Shown here: in pieces, positions 56,608 through 64,000 of the stretch
How the letters are laid out: each line of letters begins with the position of its first letter
Numbering within the stretch: the stretch's first letter is position 1
NCBI RefSeq assembly: GCF_019924635.1
Contig: NZ_CP065038.1
Coordinates: forward strand, 37,777-101,776
DNA from: Leifsonia sp. ZF2019
Lineage (GTDB): Bacteria > Actinomycetota > Actinomycetes > Actinomycetales > Microbacteriaceae
Direction of reading: 5' to 3'
DNA length: 64,000 nucleotides
Program-made: the position numbers and the translations under genes
Notes under the pieces: model-generated
Database searches by the model: none
What the model saw: only the letters and a program-made list of their open reading frames with translations
Told to the model about the DNA's origin: nothing

Positions 56608-56877
56608 ATGCAGACGATGTCGGTGAGTGAAGCGAAGGACAAGCTGTCGAACCTGGTTGAGGGTGTCGAAGCGACGCATGACGCCGTGGTGATCACGCGC
56701 CATGGGAAGCCGGCCGCCGTGCTGATCTCTCCCGAGGATCTGGATGCCCTGCAGGAGACGCTGGCCTGGCTGTCTGATCCGTCGCACGCGGCCGAGATGG
56801 CTGAAGCTGAGGAGGATGCTGCCGAGGGGCGGATGCTGTCCTTGGATGAGGTTCGAGCGCAACTGGCGAATCGGTGA
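56608..56877 (+). CDS. YefM/Phd-family antitoxin
   Basis: An 89-aa protein: the N-terminal Phd/YefM DNA-binding domain (SVSEAKDKLSNLVEGVEATHDAVVITRHGKPAAVLIS) and an acidic C-terminal tail that neutralises the toxin. It overlaps the toxin gene by GTGA. Confidence 0.9.
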   Translation: MQTMSVSEAKDKLSNLVEGVEATHDAVVITRHGKPAAVLISPEDLDALQETLAWLSDPSHAAEMAEAEEDAAEGRMLSLDEVRAQLANR

Positions 56878-57152
56878 AGGACCCGAGCTACCGCATCGAG
56901 CTGTCTCGGCCAGCGGCGCGCGCCCTGGCTCGGTTGACGCCGAAGATGGCGGACGCCGTGTTGCGGTTCCTGGATGGACCACTGTCGGACAACCCGATGC
57001 GAGTGACGAAGCCGTTGGGTGCCGAGCTGCAGGGGATGCGGTCTGGCTACGTGGGCATCGCTTACCGGGTGCTGGTTCGCGTCGACGAAGAACAGCGATT
57101 GGTTGAGGTGATGCGGATCGCGCATCGCTCAGATGCCTACCGCGGCTTCTAG
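56874..57152 (+). CDS. RelE/ParE-family toxin
   Basis: A 92-aa toxin from GTG 56874: SYRIELSRPAARALARLTPK, RSGYVGIAYRVLVRVDEEQRLVEVMRIAHRSDAY match the RelE fold with Arg/His near the end for mRNA cleavage. Coupled behind the antitoxin by a 4-bp overlap. It stabilises the mobile region. Confidence 0.9.
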   Translation: MKDPSYRIELSRPAARALARLTPKMADAVLRFLDGPLSDNPMRVTKPLGAELQGMRSGYVGIAYRVLVRVDEEQRLVEVMRIAHRSDAYRGF

Positions 57153-57196
57153 CCGGCCCGTGAACAATGTCAGCGGATCCGAGGAGGATTGAGGAT

Positions 57197-57511
57197 ATGA
57201 GCAAGAAGGCCTTCAGGCTGCTGGAGTCGATGGACCTCTGGGATGGGCCATTGGGTGGTGGAGAACTGGTCAACTTCCGCGAGGCGGTGGCCCAAGGGCA
57301 TGCAAAGCTTCCGGGGTTCGATGATCGTGAAGTCGCACTCGACTACATCGACTCCTACACCGCCGCGCGGGTAGCCTTCGCGCGCGACGAGGAACGCGCA
57401 CGCTCAAAGCGTGTCATCATCCGTGTCACCGCTTTCTCAGCAGGGCTTACTTTCCTCGCCGGGGGAACGCTCTACCTTTACGGAGACATCACGCGGATGC
57501 TCGGCTCCTAA
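57197..57511 (+). CDS. Small protein with C-terminal membrane helix (104 aa)
   Basis: ATG 57197 has GAGGATTGAGG upstream. A helical soluble N-terminus (KKAFRLLESMDLWDGPLGGGELVNFREAVAQGHAKLPG) leads to one transmembrane helix (about 72-92). Not recognised; 45 bp after the toxin gene, so possibly in the same operon. Confidence 0.65.
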   Translation: MSKKAFRLLESMDLWDGPLGGGELVNFREAVAQGHAKLPGFDDREVALDYIDSYTAARVAFARDEERARSKRVIIRVTAFSAGLTFLAGGTLYLYGDITRMLGS

Positions 57512-57536
57512 CGGAGACTGTTGCTAGCCTGACGAC

Positions 57537-57752
57537 ATGACGAGACTCCCTCAGCCGCGTGGAATGACTCGGTCGGAGCGCGTCTTTGTCGTGGTCGCAC
57601 TGACGTCAATCCTGCTCGGATGTATCGCGGGCGGGCTCGCCTATGTTCTGGATCCAAACGTCATGGTCCCTACAACCATCGCCCTGTTCGCGACCGCGGG
57701 CATCACCAGTTGGATCGGGACGACCCGAAGCGAACGATCGGCGACGCGCTGA
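57537..57752 (+). CDS. Two-helix membrane protein (71 aa)
   Basis: Two hydrophobic helices (about 17-37 and 44-62) with a basic tail. Not recognised. Twenty-five bp after the preceding gene. Confidence 0.6.
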   Translation: MTRLPQPRGMTRSERVFVVVALTSILLGCIAGGLAYVLDPNVMVPTTIALFATAGITSWIGTTRSERSATR

Positions 57753-57867
57753 CGACAGGTTCGGCCCGACGACGGTGACGCTCTGTATGCCGTTGCCGTC
57801 ATGAGATCGATTCACCTGGCCGCCGCCTCCCGCGCGACGATGACAACCACCTCGTGAGGCGCAACGT

Positions 57868-58374
57868 CTAGGGGTTCTGGCGTTTGCGCTGCTCTTTTAC
57901 CTGGTGGGCGTGGAGACGGGCGTCGGAGAGGCGCACCTGGTCCCGGAAGTCGGGGAGGGAGACGAGGCGTGCGCCGGACAGGTACTCGAGCTGCACCATC
58001 CGCTGCCCGGTCGCACCGGGACGGATCGTCTCGGCCAGAGAGGCGCTGTGGGAGAGGCGCCAGCGGCTTGCGTCGCTGATCTGCCAGCTGGTGTTCCGGG
58101 TGCGGCCGAGCATGTTGAACAGGTACACGTAGTCCTGTTCCTCGCCGGTCGACTTCCATTCCCACCATCCTTCGGGGGACTGGACGGCTTCGGCGTCGTG
58201 CACGATGCGCAGGAGCCACGCGTGTGTGCCGTTGATCGTCGGGCGGAAGCTGGCTTTGGTGAACCGCAGTGCAAGCTCGCCCAGGCGCGCGCTGTCGAAG
58301 AAGTCCCACGTCTCAACGAGATTCAGCATGTCGCCCATGTGCACGCCGTCCCCGCGCGCGATTACCGTGATCAC
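57868..58374 (-). CDS. Hypothetical 168-aa protein
   Basis: A soluble protein from a GTG start at 58374, with DMLNLVETWDFFDSARLGELALRFTKASFRP, a Trp-rich GWWEWKSTG and a basic tail (VKEQRKRQNP). No family recognised, though the composition is typical of a small folded domain. Confidence 0.65.
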   Translation of the reverse strand: MITVIARGDGVHMGDMLNLVETWDFFDSARLGELALRFTKASFRPTINGTHAWLLRIVHDAEAVQSPEGWWEWKSTGEEQDYVYLFNMLGRTRNTSWQISDASRWRLSHSASLAETIRPGATGQRMVQLEYLSGARLVSLPDFRDQVRLSDARLHAHQVKEQRKRQNP

Positions 58375-58509
58375 GCCCTCATCCTTCCAGCAACCCGCGG
58401 GCGCTCGCGTAACGGGCCACCTTCTGGAAGTGGCTCTGCCGTGGCAAGCTGCCCGACGAGGCGGCCGACGACGCCGACGCCATGCAGGGTCGTCGACCGC
58501 CCGGTTCCG

Positions 58510-58698
58510 TCAGCCGGGGAAGCCCATCAGCGCTGCGGTTGCGATGCCGAGGGCTGAAGCCACGGTGGTGATGAGCAGGTTCCACAGGCGGCCGAGCCAC
58601 CTGTTCCGACTGTCCTCCTCGGCCGGGCGACCGGGGTCCTGCCCGGGTGGGAGGGTGGCGTTGTGGATGGTGATGTTGACGAGCACGGAGACGGTCAT
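58510..58698 (-). CDS. Small membrane protein (62 aa)
   Basis: ATG 58698 follows AGAAGGGCGG. Polar N-terminus, then one transmembrane helix (WNLLITTVASALGIATAALMGFPG). Not recognised. Confidence 0.55.
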   Translation of the reverse strand: MTVSVLVNITIHNATLPPGQDPGRPAEEDSRNRWLGRLWNLLITTVASALGIATAALMGFPG

Positions 58699-58962
58699 GT
58701 GAGCCGCCCTTCTGGGGCGTTGCCCCGGGTTTGGGGATGGACTGCGAACCCATGTGGGTTCGGGTGTGGCTATGCCTGCAGGCGCGGCCGAAGCTGGGGG
58801 CGGACGCGGCGGGGCCCCTTGACGAGTCGGCGGTCCTCGGATGGTCATGCATCGGCAGATGCGGCGACGCGCGCGACGTCGGGGAGGGAGGGGCGCTTGG
58901 ATGAGGGATGGCGTTGACACGTTGAGCTCTATGCGGCCTATGCCTCACCGGTTGGGTGCTAG
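58699..58962. other. Region with no recognised gene
   Basis: About 260 bases between a small membrane-protein gene and the IS5-type element. CTAG at 58959-58962 is the IS target. I see nothing else that can be supported. Confidence 0.45.
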
Positions 58963-59930
58963 GGCGTGTCTTCTAACCGTTGTTGTGGTCGTGGTGCAGG
59001 CTGGGCGTTGTGTTGCGGTCTCGGGTGTTGTCGGATTCTCAGTGGGAGCGGATCGCGTCGTTGATGCCGGCCCCGTCGCCGAAGGGCGGTCGCCCGTTCG
59101 GTGATCATCGTTTGGTGGTCGAGGCCATCATTTGGCGGTATCGGACCGGGATTCCGTGGCGGGATCTGCCGGCGGAGTTCGGTCCCTGGCAGACGGTCTG
59201 GAAGCGTCACAACCGATTCAGTCACGACGGCACCTGGGACCGGGTGCATGCTGCGCTGTTGACTGAGGCCGACGCGGCCGGGGTGCTGGATTGGACGGTG
59301 AGCGTGGATTCCACGATCAACCGAGCCCACCAGCATGCGACCACCTTCGCCCGTGTCGAGGAGCCCGCGGGCCGCCGCCCCACCAACACCCCAGGGGGCA
59401 CGATCGAATCACAAGAATCTTCGTCAGGAACCCGCTGACCACGCGATCGGCCGCTCGCGTGGCGGCCTGTCGACGAAGATCCACCAACTCGTCGATGGCA
59501 ACGGACTCCCGCTTGTCGTGCTCCTCACGCCGGGCCAGTCCGGTGATTCGCCGATGTTTGACGCCTTGATGGGACAGCTCCGAGTAGATCGAATGGGTCG
59601 AGCTCGCACCCGGCCCGACGCCGTCCGCGGCGACAAAGCGTATTCATCACGCGCAATCCGCTCCCACCTCCGCCGACGCGGTATCGCGGCAGTCATCCCC
59701 GAACCCGACGATCAGAAGCGACACCGCCTCAACCGCGGCAGCGCGGGCGGCAGACCACCCCGATTCGACGCGATCAACTACCGAGGACGGAACGTCATCG
59801 AACGCGGCTTCTGCGACACCAAGCAATGGCGAGGCCTCGCCACCCGCTACGACAACCTCGCCGTCACCTACCGGGGAGCAGTCGTCCTCCGCGCAATCAC
59901 ACTCTGGCTCAAACGGTTAGAAGACACGCC
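58963..59930 (+). mobile_element. IS5-family element, 968 bp, perfect ends
   Basis: Perfect 19-bp terminal inverted repeats (GGCGTGTCTTCTAACCGTT) flanked by CTAG at 58959-58962 and 59931-59934. The two-frame transposase fills the element. It is inserted at the CTAG that is also the left flank of the IS481-type element. Confidence 0.92.
59010..59438 (+). CDS. IS5-family transposase, frame A
   Basis: N-terminal domain (SQWERIASLMPAPSPKGGRPFGDHRLVVEAIIWRYRTGIPWRDLPAEFGPWQTVWKRHNRFSHDG) and the first Asp in SVDSTINRAHQHA. A five-G run at 59394-59398 (CCAGGGGGCA) is the likely -1 slip site joining frame B, as in its relative at 35074. Confidence 0.88.
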   Translation: MLRSRVLSDSQWERIASLMPAPSPKGGRPFGDHRLVVEAIIWRYRTGIPWRDLPAEFGPWQTVWKRHNRFSHDGTWDRVHAALLTEADAAGVLDWTVSVDSTINRAHQHATTFARVEEPAGRRPTNTPGGTIESQESSSGTR

Positions 59931-59934
59931 CTAG
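59392..59934 (+). CDS. IS5-family transposase, frame B
   Basis: C-terminal DDE part (DHAIGRSRGGLSTKIHQLVDG, VRGDKAYSSRAIRSHLRRRG, NYRGRNVIERGFCDTKQWRGLATRYD), with the second Asp and the Glu. The stop TAG at 59932-59934 comes from the CTAG target itself, outside the element. Confidence 0.9.
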   Translation, partial: QGARSNHKNLRQEPADHAIGRSRGGLSTKIHQLVDGNGLPLVVLLTPGQSGDSPMFDALMGQLRVDRMGRARTRPDAVRGDKAYSSRAIRSHLRRRGIAAVIPEPDDQKRHRLNRGSAGGRPPRFDAINYRGRNVIERGFCDTKQWRGLATRYDNLAVTYRGAVVLRAITLWLKRLEDTP

Positions 59935-61047
59935 GTGTACTGTCCGGGGAGGTTGGTTGAGCTGTGACGACTCGCTGTAGTCGTTGAGGTGTTGGGAGGA
60001 CCTGCCGGGGTGGAGTGGAACTGTCTAGATTCCGCTTCCCCAGGAGGTCTTCATGTCCCACGCTAATGCTGCTCTGACTCCGCGTCACCGTCTTCGGATC
60101 GCACGCCTGATCGTTGATGAAGGCTGGCCGGTCGCTCACGCGGCAGCGTTCTTCCATGTCGCCTGGCCGACCGCGAAACGGTGGGCAGACCGATACCGGG
60201 CCTTCGGGGGCAACGGGATGATGGACCGATCCTCGAGACCACACCACAGCCCGAACCGAACATCGCAGGTGATGGTACGCAAGCTTGCGCATTTGCGGTG
60301 GAAGAAGCGGTTGGGTCCGGTCGCGATCGGCGCCCGACTCGGCATGGCGCCCTCAACGGTTCACGCTGTCCTGGTCCGCTGCCGGCTCAACCGGCTGCGC
60401 CACGTCGACGTTCGCACCGGCGAGGTTGTCCGCCGCTACGAACACGAGACACCCGGTGCGATGATCCACGTCGATGTGAAAAAGCTGGGCAACATCCCCG
60501 ATGGTGGCGGATGGCGATTTGTGGGCCGTGTCCAGGGCGAACGGCACCGGGAAGCAACCGCAACCCGAACTGGGAACCGCAACACCCGCTGGGAACCGCG
60601 CCTGGGCACCGCGTTCGTCCACACCGTGATCGATGACCACTCCAGGGTCGCCTACGCCGAGATCCACGACGACGAAAAGGCGGTCACCGCGATCGGTGTT
60701 CTCCGGCGCTCCGTGGCCTGGTTCGCAGACCGCGGCGTCGTAGTTCACCGCGTTCTGTCCGACAACGGGTCTGCCTACAAATCCCACGCCTGGCGGGACG
60801 CCTGCGCCGAACTCGGCATCACCGCGAAGAAGACCCGCCCCTACCGGCCACAGACCAACGGAAAGATCGAGCGCTTCCACCGCACCCTCGCCGACGGATA
60901 GGCATTCAGCCGCCACTACACGTCGGAGTCAGCCCACCGCAAAGCACTGCCAGCATGGCTGCACGAATACAATCATCATCGGCCCCACACCGCCATCCGC
61001 AACCAACCACCCATCACCCGGTTAACCAACCTCCCCGGACAGTACAC
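59935..61047 (+). mobile_element. IS481-family element, inactive
   Basis: Terminal repeats GTGTACTGTCCGGGGAGGTT (left, 59935 on) and its complement at the right end (to 61047) are flanked by CTAG (59931-59934, 61048-61051). The transposase carries a stop mutation. The IS5-type element abuts the left end, sharing the CTAG. Confidence 0.88.
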
Positions 61048-61051
61048 CTAG
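60053..61051 (+). pseudogene. IS481-family transposase with nonsense mutation
   Basis: From ATG 60053 the product has an HTH (SHANAALTPRHRLRIARLIVDEG... VAHAAAFFHVAWPTAKRW) and DDE integrase core (MIHVDVKKLGNIPDGGGW, VIDDHSRVAYAEI, SDNGSAYKSHAW, TKKTRPYRPQTNGKIERFHRTLADG). At 60899-60901 a TAG replaces the usual Trp codon (LADG-stop-AFSRHY). The last ~48 residues (HEYNHHRPHTAI...GQYT) remain readable and its stop lies in the flanking CTAG. Confidence 0.88.
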
Positions 61052-61184
61052 ACCATCAACCGTGCATCCGAGAGCATTTGGAATCGCGACACGATCACAG
61101 ACTCTCAGCACACCGCCGGCCCATTGGCAGACACACCCTAGCCTCAGAGCGTCTCTGATCCGAATAAATCCATCCTTCCCGGAA

Positions 61185-63530
61185 TTAGTTTTGGACGATG
61201 AGTTCTACTGGGTCTGTGTAAGCGGTGTTGCCGTAGGTGTCGACGATTTCGAGGATGTAGAACCCGGCGTCGGAGAACGAGACGCCGTGGGTTTTCCCGT
61301 TGTTGTCGACGTACCCGAAGGTGAGGGTGTGGTAGCCCTCTTCAAGGTCATCTGTTTGGAGTGTGGTGTCCGGGTTCGCGATCTGGGTGAAGAAGTTCGT
61401 GTCGGGGTCCATTTTCAACCACCTGTAGGTGGATGGGGTGAGGTACTTCTGGCCCGTCGTGTCTCCCTGCCCCGACCCTGTTGGGTCTGGGTGGGTTTGG
61501 GGGGTGCGGGTTTCTTTGGGCGGTTCGGGGTAGCTTTGCCCGGTGATGGACGCATCCCCCACGGTACCCAGGTTCGCGACCAGTGCGTCGCCTGGTTGTG
61601 GTGCTTGATCCAGCAGGTCGGGCAGGTCGTAGGTAGATACGGTGACATGGATGGGCCCAGCATGGATTTCACCGAATCCGGTGGTCACTCGCACCTGGTA
61701 CCACCCCTCGTGAAGATCCCTATCGATCGGTGTTTGTGCTGTCCCGAACGTGAGAGTGTCCGTGGTTTCTCCCGTAATACCGGGAACATCAGTGATGGGT
61801 GCGAACGATACCCCGGTTGTGGAGTGTTCCCATTGGTACCGGGTGGTGACCTCATCAACCCATACCAGGTCGGGAGATATTTCGCTGCCTACTTCTCCCT
61901 GGACGATGTACTGGTCTGTTGGGCCCCCAAGCTGGGCAGGGGGACCATAAATGGCCCGGTAGTTACCCGGGAGAGCCTCCGGGGGGTACCCCGTATCCGA
62001 ACCAATTAGTTGATTGTTCTCATCGTAGGCAAGGACAGCGACCTGGAACCTGCGTCCGAAATCGTTCACCCCTAACTCCTCCGTCAACGAGGAACTATCA
62101 GCTCCAGGCGCGTTATGGCTACTAGTAGTAGCCGATCCCCAGGCCGGCAAAGTCCCGTCTGCGTTGTAGTACCTCATGAACACCTGGTGCCCCGCAATCA
62201 CAGGGGAGTACGGGTTTGTTCGAACAGCAGGATCCCAAGTCACTGTGAATAGCGGCACCAACGGGCTGGTCGGTGTGATCCGCACATTATTGGGATAATC
62301 GTAGTTCTCTGTGAAAAGTTCCATCGGGCCGCTCGCGTCCCCGGGTAACGGCAACCCGTTTGGTTGCGTCTGAGAGTAGCCGGGAATCAGTGCGACACTT
62401 TGCAGAGTCTGATTTGTGGCCACGTTCAACGAGGCCACGTTCACCTGTGTGTTTGTTGTGTGGGAGCTTGGGGTCATGGTTATCGGAGTCTGGTTGATAA
62501 CCGTTCTGCTGCTTTCTTGCACAAACGACAGGTCAGAGGCTACCGGGGCGGTGTAAATAGTTGCCGGCGGCGGGGTTGGGACGGTGTGAGACGCGGACGT
62601 TGTCACCGCATCCCGCACCACATCCGCACCCTGCCCCCCCGAGGATCCCAACACTGGTTGCACAGACGCGGACGCCATCGGATCCATTCGGGCAAACGGA
62701 GCCCAAATATTCCTGCGAGACGTCATAGCAGTTCGGTCACCGAGACGTGGTTCCCTAGCGGGTAGCACCTCCACTACGATCCCTGCCGGCACCAACTCCG
62801 TCGGGTTGTCCGGGTTGGGGAGCATCACCACTGACCCCAAATCAGTTTGATTGGTCAAATAGCTCTCCACTGCGTTCGGATCCCCCGCATTGGCCGGGTT
62901 CACCCGGTTCTCATCCAGCACATACAAAAAGGGATCATCGTCCGAACGTCGATACGCCGGATTTATCACCCGGCCCCACCCCTCCCGCTGAGTGTTTACC
63001 CCAGCCCGGGCGTTACCTGTGCCGCGTCCCCAGTAGACGGTTCCTGCTCCTGCCGCCGGTACCGGCGCCGACGGGTCAGGAAACGGAGTATTAGTCACCG
63101 GGTTGTCACTGCCGCCGCGGCTCCTTCGCCAAGTTGTGAGTCTCAACTCGGCCACCCCGCCTCCCAACGATCGCCAACTGACCACCGTCGACACCTGATG
63201 CCCCAGTCCTGTCCCATTGCCTACTGTCCTGACTGATAAGCGTGTCAAGTCGGGTTCCGGATGGGGATTCTCACCGGTCGCCTCGGGGGTAACTGCGTCT
63301 AACACCCTCTGAGGAACCCGCACCATCCCCTCGGCTGTTGTTCCCCAATACAACCCAAGTACCGTCACAGACGATCGGGCCCTTCCTTCAGGGGCGGCGA
63401 CCATGACGCGCAAAATCCAGGGGACGGGTTCCCGATCGCCACTGTTGGTTATGGCATGGGAACCCCGACCCGGGACGGGACCGTCGACAGAATTGCGGCC
63501 GGTGGATGTGGTGTGTGCTCGGTTTCCCAT
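61185..63530 (-). CDS. Large strand-rich surface/exported-type protein
   Basis: A 781-aa protein, Thr/Pro/Gly-rich, mostly beta-strand in character with several Ig-like or SpaA-like segments (for example YRWLKMDPDTNFFTQIANPDTTLQTDDLEEGYHTLTFGYVDNNGKTHGVSFSDAGFYILEIVDTYGNTAY). No sorting motif, and the N-terminus as called lacks a signal peptide. The frame is open further upstream, so the true start may lie beyond 63530 or have been lost by rearrangement. A signal-peptidase fragment lies upstream on the other strand. Not recognised. Confidence 0.65.
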   Translation of the reverse strand: MGNRAHTTSTGRNSVDGPVPGRGSHAITNSGDREPVPWILRVMVAAPEGRARSSVTVLGLYWGTTAEGMVRVPQRVLDAVTPEATGENPHPEPDLTRLSVRTVGNGTGLGHQVSTVVSWRSLGGGVAELRLTTWRRSRGGSDNPVTNTPFPDPSAPVPAAGAGTVYWGRGTGNARAGVNTQREGWGRVINPAYRRSDDDPFLYVLDENRVNPANAGDPNAVESYLTNQTDLGSVVMLPNPDNPTELVPAGIVVEVLPAREPRLGDRTAMTSRRNIWAPFARMDPMASASVQPVLGSSGGQGADVVRDAVTTSASHTVPTPPPATIYTAPVASDLSFVQESSRTVINQTPITMTPSSHTTNTQVNVASLNVATNQTLQSVALIPGYSQTQPNGLPLPGDASGPMELFTENYDYPNNVRITPTSPLVPLFTVTWDPAVRTNPYSPVIAGHQVFMRYYNADGTLPAWGSATTSSHNAPGADSSSLTEELGVNDFGRRFQVAVLAYDENNQLIGSDTGYPPEALPGNYRAIYGPPAQLGGPTDQYIVQGEVGSEISPDLVWVDEVTTRYQWEHSTTGVSFAPITDVPGITGETTDTLTFGTAQTPIDRDLHEGWYQVRVTTGFGEIHAGPIHVTVSTYDLPDLLDQAPQPGDALVANLGTVGDASITGQSYPEPPKETRTPQTHPDPTGSGQGDTTGQKYLTPSTYRWLKMDPDTNFFTQIANPDTTLQTDDLEEGYHTLTFGYVDNNGKTHGVSFSDAGFYILEIVDTYGNTAYTDPVELIVQN

Positions 63531-63699
63531 ACAACCCTGTCTACCAGCCCCACCTGCCTGCCCACCAGCCCCACCCGGTTGCGGTCACAAAACCATCATG
63601 CCCACGTCCACCGAGTTCATGACGCATCCCCCCGCGCCGGCTAAGAAGAGCCCACTTTCCTAGCCCGTCTTCTAAGGCTCAGACCGGCTCGACCGCCCT

Positions 63700-63940
63700 C
63701 GCCGAGCTTTCCTGTGAGCAGGGGAGATGTTGTGGTCTTCAGGGATCCAGGCGGCTGGCTCTCTGGATCTGCACATTCTAAGCAGCCGCTAACCCCGGCA
63801 GAAGCAATTTTGTCTCTTGTGGGGATTCCTTCGGCTGAAGAAGGTGGCCATCTGATCAAACGAATCATTGGTATGCCAGGTGACAAAGTCATGTGCTGCA
63901 ACACCCTCGGACAGATAACGGTCAACGAGCCGCTGATCAC
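63700..63940 (+). pseudogene. lepB: Signal peptidase I fragment
   Basis: The frame reads SRGDVVVFRDPGGWLS, then HLIKRIIGMPGDKVMCCNTLGQITVNEPL. This is the catalytic-lysine box (RGDVVVF...KRIIGMPGD) of type I signal peptidases. The N-terminus with the membrane anchor and Ser box is missing. The frame is broken after VNEPL where an IS5-type fragment begins, so the gene is truncated at both ends. Confidence 0.8.
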
Positions 63941-64000
63941 GGGTTCGGCCGCTCCCGCGGCGGACTGTCCACGAAGCTGCATCACCTGGTCGACGGGCGC
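63935..64000 (+). mobile_element. IS5-family transposase fragment at the window edge
   Basis: The last ~65 bases encode GRSRGGLSTKLHHLVDGR, closely matching frame B of the transposase at 59392. It fuses to the signal peptidase at a shared GATCACG. The rest lies outside the window. Confidence 0.75.

Overview
The window is high-GC actinobacterial DNA, most likely from a Microbacteriaceae-type host. That host guess is an inference from the gene families, base composition and GTG/TTG starts. It reads as a plasmid or a cointegrate of plasmids. It has a candidate replication protein (1084-2898 minus), two separate ParA loci (1-418 minus; 36910-38024 plus), an almost complete type IV secretion and conjugation cluster (about 6.6-25 kb), a relaxase module with a probable oriT (28.3-31 kb), toxin-antitoxin genes and a heavy load of insertion sequences.

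Layout. 0-3.5 kb: 5' part of a parA with a perfect 15-bp inverted repeat upstream, a 12-copy 7-bp tandem repeat, and the replication-type protein. 3.5-6.5 kb: a ribbon-helix-helix-type protein, then a cassette of XRE regulator, seven-helix membrane protein, a protein built on an internal duplication and a 316-aa unknown, with twin palindromes inside it. 6.6-12.3 kb: a surface module with an LAHTG-anchored 912-aa protein, convergent membrane-anchored and small genes, and a 33-aa peptide gene, bounded by two strikingly similar terminator hairpins. 12.3-25 kb: one long operon encoding small membrane proteins, VirB2-, VirB6-, VirB3/PrgI-, VirB4-, VirB1- and VirB8-like parts, an FHA protein, a type IA topoisomerase, a PcfB/DUF3801-like protein and the VirD4 coupling ATPase. 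Five tRNA genes follow directly. 25.5-26.3 kb: the remains of a Tn3-family transposon with an internal deletion. 26.3-34.5 kb: secreted proteins, relaxase, a relaxase-like paralogue lacking the catalytic residues, MobC, candidate oriT, a Fic toxin with its antitoxin, a DUF3560 protein and small accessory genes.

34.9-38.7 kb: an IS5-type element carrying an EXLDI-type passenger gene interrupts a small HTH gene just upstream of a second parA/RHH partition locus with centromere-like repeats. 39.1-41.1 kb: exported amidase, lipoprotein and recombination scars. 41.1-51.3 kb: a copper-resistance island (DUF5134, YcnI, CopC-CopD with a frameshift, CopZ, CtaG/CopD fusion, CopA ATPase, M56 peptidase, BlaI/CopY repressor) with operator-like palindromes. 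51.35-55.67 kb: a probable 4.3-kb IS30-type transposon carrying a fatty-acid desaturase and small stress/envelope genes. 55.7-58.9 kb: a YefM/RelE-type toxin-antitoxin pair and small unknowns. 58.96-61.05 kb: an IS5-type element nested against an IS481-type element. 61.2-64 kb: a large exported-type protein, a signal peptidase I fragment and a further IS5 fragment.

The conjugation operon would build the channel and load the relaxosome (relaxase, MobC, PcfB-like protein, coupling ATPase). The LAHTG protein and the exported hydrolases probably act at the donor surface. Four mobile elements from three families all sit at the tetranucleotide CTAG, so target choice appears to have shaped the accessory half of the window.
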